Below are positions 1 through 7,633 of a DNA stretch of 64,000 nucleotides, piece by piece. The first letter of the stretch is position 1; each line of letters begins with the position of its first letter. Both the position numbers and the translations under genes were made by a program. The DNA lies in contig NZ_CADIKI010000007.1 of assembly GCF_902859935.1 (NCBI RefSeq), forward strand, positions 310,001 through 374,000. Reading direction: 5' to 3'. The notes under the pieces were generated by a model. It saw only the letters and a program-made list of their open reading frames with translations. It was not told the origin of the DNA and made no database searches. Source of the stretch: Paraburkholderia fynbosensis (GTDB taxonomy: Bacteria; Pseudomonadota; Gammaproteobacteria; Burkholderiales; Burkholderiaceae).

Positions 1-1
1 G

Positions 2-280
2 ATGGATGAAGGCAATCGCGGCGCCGACGTCGCGAGCCGCGTGCCGGGTGTCGTCCAGGTCGTGAAGGTGTTCCAGTACATTCAGCCGCAGGAAGCCGCG
101 GCGGCCGCCACTGCGGCAGCCACGGCACCGGTTGCGGCATCGCAGCCGGATGCGGGGGAGCCGACGGTCGGCGCGATTCCTGATTCGTCGGTGAGCGCGC
201 GGCCGCTGGAACAGCAGGCGCCTGCGCCGGTCAGCAATTCGAATTCGGTGCGTCCGGGTAACCCGAAGGCTGTGCCATGA
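2..280 (+). CDS. BON-domain envelope protein (DolP/YraP-like), C-terminal part
   Basis: The reading frame is open from the left edge, so the gene starts before the window and only the last 92 residues are visible. The first visible part (ADVASRVPGVVQVVKVFQYI, residues 8-27) matches the end of a BON domain as in E. coli YraP/DolP, an outer-membrane lipoprotein involved in envelope integrity. The Met at position 2 is internal to the domain and is not a credible start. After the domain comes an Ala/Pro/Ser-rich tail of about 60 residues, probably disordered and longer than in the enterobacterial protein. The TGA stop overlaps the ATG of the cytochrome c gene (ATGA), so the two are probably co-translated. 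The family call rests on a short segment and is moderately sure. Confidence 0.6.
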   Translation: MDEGNRGADVASRVPGVVQVVKVFQYIQPQEAAAAATAAATAPVAASQPDAGEPTVGAIPDSSVSARPLEQQAPAPVSNSNSVRPGNPKAVP

Positions 281-627
281 GGCGTGGTGTTGTTGTCGTC
301 GCCGCGCTGATGGTCGGCGCGGCGACGGGGCTCGTTGCGACGGCGGCATGCGCTGCTCCCGATGCGCAGCGTGGCCGGACGGTCGCCAATGCGAATGCCT
401 GCATGGGTTGTCACGCGGTGGACCGCAAATTGGTCGGTCCGTCGTTTCAGCAGATCGCCGCGAAGTACAAGGGCGATGCGCAGGCGCCGGTGAAATTGGC
501 TCGCAAGGTTAAAGAGGGAGGCTCCGGCGTGTGGGGCATGATTCCGATGCCGGCACATCAATCGATGAGCGACGCGGATATAAGGACGGTCGTGGATTGG
601 GTGCTGGCGGGGGCGCCGGAGAAGTGA
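277..627 (+). CDS. Periplasmic monohaem class I cytochrome c (c551/c552 type)
   Basis: This 116-aa protein has an N-terminal signal peptide (about residues 1-26, cut after ACA). A single CMGCH haem-binding motif lies at residues 42-46, with Cys42, Cys45 and His46 as haem ligands. The sixth ligand is probably Met91 in GVWGMIPMP, the usual c551-type context. The size fits small soluble electron carriers that pass electrons in the periplasm between respiratory complexes and oxidases or peroxidases. The start ATG overlaps the stop of the upstream BON-protein gene by four bases, so the pair forms an operon. The gene belongs to the conserved chromosome left of the island, and nothing looks damaged. 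The physiological partner cannot be told from sequence. Confidence 0.9.
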   Translation: MRRGVVVVAALMVGAATGLVATAACAAPDAQRGRTVANANACMGCHAVDRKLVGPSFQQIAAKYKGDAQAPVKLARKVKEGGSGVWGMIPMPAHQSMSDADIRTVVDWVLAGAPEK

Positions 628-701
628 TTGGAGGGGTTACAGGCCAGCCGTTTGGGGCTTGGCAAAAGAGAAAATGGCTGTGCTAGAATTGTTCGCACGT
701 C

Positions 702-777
<76 letters not shown>

Positions 778-785
778 GCAAAATC

Positions 786-819
786 AAAGGGTTACGGCAG
801 ATTTGCCTGTAACCCTTTT
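786..819. terminator. Rho-independent terminator after tRNA-Ala
   Basis: AAAGGGTTAC (786-795) pairs with GTAACCCTTT (809-818) and is followed by a T. A closely similar hairpin follows the right attachment copy at about 50718-50752, so this terminator is part of the extended att duplication. Confidence 0.7.
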
Positions 820-834
820 GTGTTTCTGCGGGGC

Positions 835-852
835 GTGTAACCGCTGTGTAAC
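835..852 (+). repeat. Candidate integrase arm-type site, left end
   Basis: GTGTAACCGCTGTGTAAC is identical to 50521-50538 upstream of the integrase start. The first ten bases recur at 50761-50770. Position near both att copies suggests integrase or excisionase arm binding, but no protein-DNA data are visible. The stretch 853-1101 holds no other feature I can support. Confidence 0.5.
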
Positions 853-1101
853 TGGATTCGGTCTGCTTAGATCTACCTCGACCCATCATCCAACGTGACC
901 TTTCTGGTGCGGCAGAAACACGCGGCAACGAGTTCGATGAGTTCATCATCCTCGCTCACTTCAAGGAAGTGTCTTGTCACTAACGGGCGCTAGCGGCACA
1001 GCCGGTTGATCTCGTTGCACGTCGATTCCACGGAAACTGCTGACCTTGATCACCGTCTTGCGGTAGGCTTGCGGGTCCGCAACCTTACAATATCTTGCAG
1101 T

Positions 1102-1938
1102 ATGACCACGGGAAAACACAGCCAGTCTCCAGAAAAACGAATGGCGTTCTTGGAGCGGGTGGAGCACTACGTCAACAAGAGCCCGATGTGGACGCCCGCT
1201 GAAGGCGCTTTGTTGGTCAATGGCGTCATGCCGCCTCCCAAAGGCTGCAAGGAGATTCCTGGCGATGCGGCACAGCTTGAAGACCCTGTGCGGCCCGCAA
1301 CCCAGAGCCAATTGCTTGGTGCTCGCTCGTTGCTGGACAGGTATCGCAGGGACGTCGATAACGGCGCCGCCTCGCAGGCTGAACGCATCACCTCCGATGA
1401 ATTCCTAGAATGGTGCAAGGATGGCGACTTCCTTGCGACATGGACGCCGAAGCTAGCGGAATTCTTGAGGCACCTCTATCTTCCCGGCGATGCGTACAAC
1501 CAGTATCCACAAACAGTGGAGGATGAGCTGGCCATGTGGCGGATGGTCATGGCAGCGAAGGAGATGCAGAGCGCGCTTATCTCCCATGCGCGTGCGGCGG
1601 GGCCGTCTCCTGTTGGAGTCGTTCCCCCGAGTCTGCAGGCAGACGTCGGCTCCGTGACCGAGGCTGTATCCCGCGCATCCTTGCGGGTTGAAACGATTGG
1701 CTTGAAGCGACGTGAACAACAGATCAGGACCATTTTGGCTGGTGCTAGGGAGTTGAAATTCGATCCCCTGAAAATCCCGAATAGGGGGAAGCAAGAGCTC
1801 CGGGTATGGTGCAAACAAAATCGTCTCGACCTGTTCGGTAACGGTGATGATCCATTTGACGATGCATGGAAAGAGGCCCGCAAGCGCAACCTCGTCTCTA
1901 TGGCCAATCAGGCCCTCTTTGCTGCGGGGAGGCGGTAG
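1102..1938 (+). CDS. Hypothetical protein, first gene inside the island
   Basis: The 278-aa protein is not assigned to a family. It is soluble-looking, with no signal peptide or membrane segment. The middle is acidic (DEFLEWCKDGDFL), and the C-terminal half is basic with helical stretches such as RREQQIRTILAGAREL. The start at 1102 (MTTGKHSQS) is chosen as the first ATG, but no good ribosome-binding site precedes it, and the ATG at 1141 is an alternative. It is followed 170 bp downstream by an HTH protein and a DUF3987-type ATPase, a layout common at the left end of betaproteobacterial islands. A role in element replication or regulation is possible but is inferred from context only. Confidence 0.6.
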   Translation: MTTGKHSQSPEKRMAFLERVEHYVNKSPMWTPAEGALLVNGVMPPPKGCKEIPGDAAQLEDPVRPATQSQLLGARSLLDRYRRDVDNGAASQAERITSDEFLEWCKDGDFLATWTPKLAEFLRHLYLPGDAYNQYPQTVEDELAMWRMVMAAKEMQSALISHARAAGPSPVGVVPPSLQADVGSVTEAVSRASLRVETIGLKRREQQIRTILAGARELKFDPLKIPNRGKQELRVWCKQNRLDLFGNGDDPFDDAWKEARKRNLVSMANQALFAAGRR

Positions 1939-2110
1939 GGGAAAAATACCCGACGTTTCGCCCCTTGAAACCCCACTAGGCCCCCACTCCATGATGTCAA
2001 TGCCGATTTACGACGCCACGCATGGCGGAGCGTTTCGGCGTTGACTGCGGATATCGGCACGCGGGCAGCGCCTGAACACGACTCCATGCCTGGCCTCTTT
2101 GGAGTCCAAC

Positions 2111-2368
2111 ATGGTCCCGCAAAACAATCTCGCTTCCCTGACGCCGCAAGGCATTCCGCTGATTCTTCCGACCGATTGCTTTACTGCAGATCCGGTGAAC
2201 AGCTTCACCGACGATACGGAGCAGTTTGCGGAACTGAACGGAGTGAAAGCGCAATCGGTCCGCAAACGGTATGCACAGACCGGTAGCTATTTCGGCATCC
2301 AGCCACTGAAGCTTGCGAATCGCCGCCTAAAGTGGCCGCATGTGTTCGCCGCTAAGGGGGTGATTTGA
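2111..2368 (+). CDS. Small helix-turn-helix (excisionase/AlpA-like) DNA-binding protein
   Basis: The 85-aa protein has its DNA-binding part at the C-terminal end. FAELNGVKAQSVRKRYAQTG is a winged-helix motif of the MerR/AlpA/excisionase superfamily, followed by GIQPLKLANRRLKWP, the usual wing. Such proteins act as excisionases or transcriptional activators in islands. The ATG at 2111 has GGAG seven bases upstream; a TTG at 2099 in the same frame is less likely. Its TGA stop overlaps the ATG of the next gene (TGATG), pointing to coupled translation with the DUF3987 protein. It may control excision together with the integrase at the far end, or the DUF3987 gene; the sequence does not decide. 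Confidence 0.7.
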   Translation: MVPQNNLASLTPQGIPLILPTDCFTADPVNSFTDDTEQFAELNGVKAQSVRKRYAQTGSYFGIQPLKLANRRLKWPHVFAAKGVI

Positions 2369-3846
2369 TGGATCACAACGCCCTCATTTATCCGAATGCC
2401 GCGCCTGGTCTACTAGGCCGCATGCTTGCCCGCTTCGGTGACACGCACAAGGATGCTGCCGGCCTTGGCCCGCAAATGCAAGGCATGATCGCCCTCGGCG
2501 CGTCAGGCATCGCCAAAGTCGAGCACGACTACGACGGTCATCAATTGTCCCTATGCAGTGCCCATGGCGTTATTGCGGCCGCTAGCTCCGGAAAGTCCTA
2601 TCACTCCCGTATAGCTCTGCGCTCGGCACAAACATTCAGAGACGCGATACGCAAAACCATGCGGGAGGAGCGCCTGACAAGGAGGACTGAGCGTGACATA
2701 TGGATCAGCAAATATAGCGCCACCAAGAGCAAGGTCGGTCTAGAGTTTGCGAATGGCGGCGATGCTATTGGTCATGTGCAAACCTTGCATGATCTCGCGC
2801 GCGACGAGCCTGCGCTTCCGGTCGAGATGGCTCTGACGATGACAGACACGACGCGCACCGCCTTAATAAAGCAGCTCAGCCTTTGCCCCGTAGGCGGTCT
2901 CATCACGCCAGAGGGTGGTCAGGTCTTCGACAAGTGGCGCTCTGACGACTTCCCAACAGTCAATAGCGCGCTGGAAAACGAGCCGTTAGCCCTCAACCGT
3001 GTCAAGGACGGCCTGATACAAGCCGATCCATATTTGACCATCATGCTGCCCGTGCAGGACACGAAATTCAACGAATTCCTTGCCCGCCACGGTGCGCAAT
3101 TCTTCGGCTCTGGCTTGGGCTGGCGGTTCTTATTTTCGATCATCCCCGAATCCTGGGTTGGCACGGAAACCAATCGTCCGCTGACCGATGAGGATCTTGC
3201 ACTGCTCAAGTGCTACCACGACCGCAGTTATGCACTACTCGGCATGATGGATGCCAGTGTTCGCGCCGGCCTGTCGAACATGGGTGTGAAGGTGTTGAAT
3301 CAAGCTGCCAAAAGCAGGATGGCAGAGTACCGTCGCCAGCTACGTGAACTGGATCGTTGTGGGCAGTACGCAGCTTGCTCGAGTTTTATCGGAAAAATGC
3401 CGGATCATGTCCTGCGCATGGCAGGGCAGTGGGCTGTCTTCGAAGATGTTGAAGGCGACATTCCGGCCGAATACATCGAAGCTGCAATCCAGGTGGTCAT
3501 GTATCACCTCAATGTGCACCGCCTGCTTCAGGCCAAGCCACCGCGCGAACGGCAGGAAGCGAACGATGCGGATCTCCTGCTTGGCGTTCTGCACGATGCC
3601 ATTCGCTACGGTCGCCCGCCAACCCGTTCGGAATTGATGAATCTGGCCTTGAACGCTGGCATTAGTTCGGCGGCGCGTTTCGGCAATGCGCTGGGTTTGC
3701 TAGGTTCCGAGAAGAAAGTCGAGGTGTCCCGTACCGGCCGCGTGAATCTCGTTCTGTCGAATCAGGCGCAGCGCGCGCCGGATACGACTCGACGGATTGT
3801 CTCGCCGATTCCGCGCAATATGGATGGCCGTTTCGACGCTATGTAA
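2368..3846 (+). CDS. DUF3987 / YfjI-family P-loop protein
   Basis: This 492-aa protein resembles the DUF3987 (YfjI) family found in prophages and islands, often next to primase- or helicase-type replication genes. A P-loop-like AASSGKSYHSRIALRSAQ lies near residues 72-89, and WISKYSATKSKVGLE follows. The C-terminal part (PPTRSELMNLALNAG) looks like a winged helix. The start ATG overlaps the stop of the HTH gene by one base; a TTG three bases earlier is not needed. A hairpin follows the stop, then the next gene on the same strand. A role in element replication is the usual guess for this family but no activity is established. The family call is moderately sure. Confidence 0.65.
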   Translation: MDHNALIYPNAAPGLLGRMLARFGDTHKDAAGLGPQMQGMIALGASGIAKVEHDYDGHQLSLCSAHGVIAAASSGKSYHSRIALRSAQTFRDAIRKTMREERLTRRTERDIWISKYSATKSKVGLEFANGGDAIGHVQTLHDLARDEPALPVEMALTMTDTTRTALIKQLSLCPVGGLITPEGGQVFDKWRSDDFPTVNSALENEPLALNRVKDGLIQADPYLTIMLPVQDTKFNEFLARHGAQFFGSGLGWRFLFSIIPESWVGTETNRPLTDEDLALLKCYHDRSYALLGMMDASVRAGLSNMGVKVLNQAAKSRMAEYRRQLRELDRCGQYAACSSFIGKMPDHVLRMAGQWAVFEDVEGDIPAEYIEAAIQVVMYHLNVHRLLQAKPPRERQEANDADLLLGVLHDAIRYGRPPTRSELMNLALNAGISSAARFGNALGLLGSEKKVEVSRTGRVNLVLSNQAQRAPDTTRRIVSPIPRNMDGRFDAM

Positions 3847-3852
3847 ATCGTG

Positions 3853-3869
3853 GGGGGAAAGTATCCCCC
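3853..3869. other. Short GC-rich hairpin between two genes
   Basis: GGGGGA (3853-3858) pairs with TCCCCC (3864-3869) around a five-base loop, just after the DUF3987 stop. There is no T run, so it is more likely an mRNA stability or processing hairpin than a terminator. Confidence 0.4.
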
Positions 3870-3892
3870 TATGTTTTCTTCAAGGATTTCCT

Positions 3893-5170
3893 ATGTCCCT
3901 TCCCAATCAAGGCCGTCGCCAGACCTCGAAGCAGGTCGCGCTTGCCGAAGCCCTGGCGCGGGCCGAGCGTCGCAGCGAACACGATGTTGTGGCTTATCTA
4001 AATACCATGTTGCATTTTGCTCCTGGAACCAGTGGCGATGCTTTTCTCGTCGGAAACGATGTTCGCCGACATGCCGGATTGAATACTTTCTTGTCGGAGG
4101 CAATTCCATTCGATCCAGACGAGCTTCGTATTGTCATTAGCCGTGGTGTACCTCAAGGCGACCGTATATGGCGGCATTTCCCTTTGGTGGCCGATTACTT
4201 TCGAGCCTACAGCGCCGATTTTGCGGATAGTCCACTTCGGTCTATTTTTTTCGACGTCGTGTCACATGACAAGTATTGGCGTGGCCCTTGGTGTATTTTC
4301 GACAGACAGGCTGCGGCACTCGAAAAAGATTACCATCGTGCCGCGACCTCGGCATTTATTGGTCTGATAGACAATATGCGAATGACGGCCCTAGCGAAAA
4401 AAATCTGGCGTCAAATGGAGCAATGGTCGTTTCCGGCAAACGGCAATGTGGTGCGCGCGAATGATTACGCAGCCTATCTGTTCAATCGTTGCCCTGTGGT
4501 CTCGGTTGCCGAGTGGGAGATGTGGTATCCGAAAAGCGCTATTACTGACGCTAACGACGCAGCCGATCGAAAAATCGCGCTCGAATACCAACAGGATCAG
4601 GACCGTCAAGCCAAACTGGCGGGTATCAAAATTGACGCGGTTGATACGGAAACGCAGGTGAATGCGATGCCCGTTTTACCGATCGACGTGCTGGCACGTG
4701 ATCTGCGGATAATCTTCGAAAATTTGGGTAATAAGACTTCACTCTCGAAGTTCAAGATCGGCCACGCTTGCAGTATCGAGTGGTCAAGAGTCGTCGGGCA
4801 TTCGGTCCATCTGATGATGTTTTTCGATGGCAGCGAAGTGGTCGATCCGGCATCGCATGCTGACCTGCTCGGAGACTACTATGCCGAGGTGACTCAAGGC
4901 CGCATGGCCTACGTCAACTGTAATCGGCAGAATGATCGATATCCGGAGGCTCGCTTGATTCATGCCAATGACGAACAGGCGCGCAGCGCCCTATTACGTC
5001 GGCTGCTGCTTTGGGCGCAGAAGGAGCAATTCCTTCGTGTGAAGGCGTCGTCGGGTTTCAGAACGTTCCGGACGGGCGACATTCCTCCGCTGTGGCGCGC
5101 GCCCCCCCCGAAGGGCGCCGTGTCCAAAGTACCTGATGAGGGGGGAGCTACTTTGGACATCCCCGTTTAG
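3893..5170 (+). CDS. Hypothetical island protein, 425 aa
   Basis: No family is recognised. The ATG at 3893 is preceded by AAGGA (3882-3886), so this start is preferred over a longer in-frame extension that overlaps the upstream gene. The protein is soluble-looking with a hydrophilic N-terminus (RRQTSKQVALAEALARAERR). The central part is rich in Trp and Tyr, with runs such as IWRHFPLVADYF and KYWRGPWCIFDRQ. The Pro-rich C-terminus ends with VPDEGGATLDIPV. It is co-directional with the HTH and DUF3987 genes and probably in the same transcription unit, so a role in element maintenance is plausible. The last 50 bases of the gene contain one arm pair of an inverted repeat that recurs after the gene. 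Confidence 0.6.
   Translation: MSLPNQGRRQTSKQVALAEALARAERRSEHDVVAYLNTMLHFAPGTSGDAFLVGNDVRRHAGLNTFLSEAIPFDPDELRIVISRGVPQGDRIWRHFPLVADYFRAYSADFADSPLRSIFFDVVSHDKYWRGPWCIFDRQAAALEKDYHRAATSAFIGLIDNMRMTALAKKIWRQMEQWSFPANGNVVRANDYAAYLFNRCPVVSVAEWEMWYPKSAITDANDAADRKIALEYQQDQDRQAKLAGIKIDAVDTETQVNAMPVLPIDVLARDLRIIFENLGNKTSLSKFKIGHACSIEWSRVVGHSVHLMMFFDGSEVVDPASHADLLGDYYAEVTQGRMAYVNCNRQNDRYPEARLIHANDEQARSALLRRLLLWAQKEQFLRVKASSGFRTFRTGDIPPLWRAPPPKGAVSKVPDEGGATLDIPV
5121..5159. repeat. Inverted repeat 1 (TGTCCAAAGTA / TACTTTGGACA)
   Basis: Perfect 11-bp arms lie at 5121-5131 and 5149-5159 with a 17-base loop, inside the end of the upstream gene. The same arms recur 240 bases downstream, so alternative long-range pairing in the transcript is possible. 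Confidence 0.6.
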
Positions 5171-5363
5171 CGGCGGCAGGGTGAGTTTATGGCTCTCAGT
5201 GTTCGGCGCGACGAATCGATGGCAGCTCAAGCCGATCTGAATTGACTGGCTTGTCTGGCTGGTTTCGTGAATGCCGAGGTTGCGCCGGCACCAACGCCGA
5301 AGACAAGTATTGTGTCGCGAGCTATTTGAGGATCGGCTCACCTGATGGCGAAATAGAAGCTCC

Positions 5364-5413
5364 TGTCCGAAGTAGCCCCGTCTCTGCGGGTACTTTGGAC
5401 ACGGGCTTTTTTT
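5364..5413 (+). terminator. Terminator with overlapping copy of the inverted repeat
   Basis: TGTCCGAAGTA (5364-5374) can pair with TACTTTGGACA (5391-5401). The alternative GCCCCGT/ACGGGC stem (5375-5381 with 5400-5405) is followed by eight T residues and looks like a rho-independent terminator. The two stems share bases, as in an attenuator. Confidence 0.55.
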
Positions 5414-5682
5414 TGCGGTCAAACGTGGCGTAGAGAAGACGTGAGTGGAAAACGGTGCGAATAAATTTTTGATATTTTCATTCGCGATTCGTTGCATATT
5501 TGGGGGAAGAAAAAATCCATATAAACGCAATAGTCTATCGATGCCATATAGGGCTAGTGTGGTTCTTTCATTGGTTTAGTGGTTCATCAAAAACTGCAGT
5601 CCCTATGTAATAAGTTTGACATGAGATGTTTTATAAAGTAAAAATATTCAATATCCATCTAAGAGAAGCATTTAAATTAACA

Positions 5683-5708
5683 AGACGTAGGCATTATAGG
5701 CTACGTCT
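5683..5708. repeat. Inverted repeat in AT-rich DNA upstream of the Rep-like gene
   Basis: AGACGTAG (5683-5690) and CTACGTCT (5701-5708) are perfect 8-bp arms around ten bases. It lies in the AT-rich 5414-5816 spacer, about 110 bp before the Rep-like gene. It may be an operator or a replication-initiator target; neither is shown. Confidence 0.45.
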
Positions 5709-5816
5709 ATTGGTGATGAGTTTCCAGTCTTGAGCCATCTATTCAAAACGATATCCAATCAATAATTTTCTATCGCATGACTTGATCTGTTGGCACAACA
5801 ACCAACGAGGTCAATC

Positions 5817-6443
5817 ATGTTCGATAGCAGCAAGAAATACTGGTTTGATAAGAATGATGATCCATGTACCCAGAAACGCAAGAAGCAACGCTATATCAGA
5901 AACCGGATAACGGGTCTGGACTTTGAAGATGAAATGTTTGATGAACGAAAGAGCTATCAGATACTTTTCATCACTCTGAACGTCAAGGAGCTATTCCGCG
6001 ATGATGTTGGCTTCAGAACGATGCAGCGATTTCGCCGTAAGTTATTCCAGCGGATAAAGGATGCCACCCGTGGAATTCTGCGTGACATACACGGACTTTG
6101 TTGGCGACAGGAAAGTGGTGGCAGGGGTGATGAGAACCATCACCTCCATCTCGTTGTATTCGTTCGTGCAAGCCGGAGAGATCACGTGACTGCATGCGAA
6201 GAGCTAGGCTTGGAGTGGCAGCGCATTACACATTGGGGAGATTTTCACAGCGGCAACCGTTATGCCCATTCGTACAGGAACAAATGGGGCGTAGCAGTGG
6301 GTTATGTCCACCGCGATGACGATGAGAAACGTGAGGCGTTACGCAAGCTCATCGGTCTGTATATGGCCAAGGTCACGCAGGTTCCTATCGATTGCGATGA
6401 GGACGACAAGCTGTTCGGCACTCGGAAATCTACCGCCGAGTAG
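5817..6443 (+). CDS. Rep-like protein (inovirus Gp2 / YagK-YfjJ type)
   Basis: The 208-aa protein resembles the YagK/YfjJ C-terminal domain, also called the inovirus-type Gp2 family, which has a HUH-endonuclease-like fold. The histidine motif ENHHLHLVVFVRAS is near residues 103-116. A downstream GLYMAKVTQ carries the Tyr-Lys pair expected for strand nicking. These proteins are thought to start rolling-circle-type replication of satellites and islands. The ATG at 5817 has GAGG six bases upstream and is preferred to an in-frame TTG at 5790. The gene stands alone after an AT-rich spacer holding an inverted repeat, a possible target. Codon use is more AT-rich than the neighbours, suggesting a separate origin. 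Confidence 0.55.
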   Translation: MFDSSKKYWFDKNDDPCTQKRKKQRYIRNRITGLDFEDEMFDERKSYQILFITLNVKELFRDDVGFRTMQRFRRKLFQRIKDATRGILRDIHGLCWRQESGGRGDENHHLHLVVFVRASRRDHVTACEELGLEWQRITHWGDFHSGNRYAHSYRNKWGVAVGYVHRDDDEKREALRKLIGLYMAKVTQVPIDCDEDDKLFGTRKSTAE

Positions 6444-7072
6444 CGCTACTCGGCCTCGGGGGAAGGATAACCAACCATATGCAGGGTCAGAGGTTGGCAG
6501 GCGACAGCTCTATTCGTTCTCTTGCTTGTGGTGGCACAACGTGCTCTATAGCCCGCAAGATCGGGCGTTTGCCGAGTTCGAACGCGAGCGCGAATTGCAG
6601 TGGCACGGACGCACGTTTGGCACGTCGAGACTTGACTGAAAGCTTCCACTTCACTTGACGGACTAGGTTTCGGAGTTTAAGGGGCGGAGGCGAACTGTCC
6701 TCGCATGAAAACCTTCTGCACGGCTGGAACCCCCGCTGGTCATAGGTTTCAGGGGGGGCGACGCAACCTATGGGTGCAAGCTCTTAGCCAGCTAAAGCGG
6801 CGGATGGCCTAATCAGCTGTTCGACTCCAAACCCCCCTTACCAAAACGCAGTCGCCACTTTGAGCGGTCCAGAGAAGGCAGGTCGCGCACCTCGATTTCC
6901 GAATCGGCCGCGCGCTTGTAGACGGCGACGGATCACGCGACGTTCGCCGTCTTGCTTTCTGAGCGGCTATCGTCGGCGCGCCGATTCCGCAACTGCCAGG
7001 GCGGAGACCGGTCACAACCGGACCTTGGGGCTGCCTTGATGAACTGCCATTCCTCCGGAGCAGCCGGTCACT
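6444..7072. other. Gene-poor stretch with a diverged direct repeat
   Basis: I see no convincing gene. Position 6806-6835 (GGCCTAATCAGCTGTTCG and on) matches 11408-11437 at 26 of 30 bases. The pair flanks the minus-strand DUF262/HNH/kinase-like block. Short minus-strand codon-like stretches near 6830-6960 may be decayed coding DNA. Confidence 0.4.
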
Positions 7073-7633
7073 TTACATTTCTCGTCGCGAGTGCGCCAAG
7101 TCGAATATCACAAGCGTGCCATCTTCGCGCTCGCCCCAATTCGCTCGCTGGTTTAGCTCCACTCGCAGCATCTTGCTTGCAGCATACTCGCCAAGCGCAT
7201 GGAGTGCATCGGCCAGTGAGTCAGGATACTCATCCCCCACTTTGCGATCACGTAGGTTCGCGGCCGCCATTATCAAGCCATACGGATGATGCTTGCCGAT
7301 CTCCTGCACGTTGATGTGGTTCGCAATGGCGAGAGCCTTCAGCGAGAAGACCTCCGGGAGTTTCTCCATCAGGACCGCGTGGAAGGGGCCAGCATCCCCC
7401 TGCCCCTGATTAACCGCATGCTTGACGACTTTAGGAAAGTGCGAGTTGGTGCCGGAAAAGTGGAGAAGCGCTGCATAGTCGGCTTCGGATCGCGTTAGCT
7501 TGACAACAAAGCCTGCGTCGTCGGCGTCCAGAACCAGCGCAAAGGAGCCTCCGCCGACTTTGGATTGCTTGGCAAACGCCGCCCTCACCCACACCTCCGC
7601 GTGCCGCGTCGGCGCTACGTCATTAATATCCAT
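7073..7633 (-). CDS. Small kinase-like-fold protein coupled to an HNH nuclease
   Basis: The 186-aa protein is not a recognised family but has a reduced protein-kinase-like layout. It has a glycine-rich GGGSFALVLDA (residues 27-37), a VVKL Lys at residue 45, a hinge-like HAVLMEKL near residue 100, and DGTLVIFDLAHS near residues 171-182, resembling the DFG-type metal-binding Asp. An HRD-type catalytic loop is not clear (LNQRANWG precedes the DFG-like part), so activity is uncertain. The ATG at 7633 lies 11 bp inside the end of the HNH gene, showing tight coupling. A role as a partner, immunity or regulatory protein of the nuclease is inferred from the overlap alone. The longer frame upstream is a shadow of the HNH gene. 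Confidence 0.5.
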   Translation of the reverse strand: MDINDVAPTRHAEVWVRAAFAKQSKVGGGSFALVLDADDAGFVVKLTRSEADYAALLHFSGTNSHFPKVVKHAVNQGQGDAGPFHAVLMEKLPEVFSLKALAIANHINVQEIGKHHPYGLIMAAANLRDRKVGDEYPDSLADALHALGEYAASKMLRVELNQRANWGEREDGTLVIFDLAHSRREM

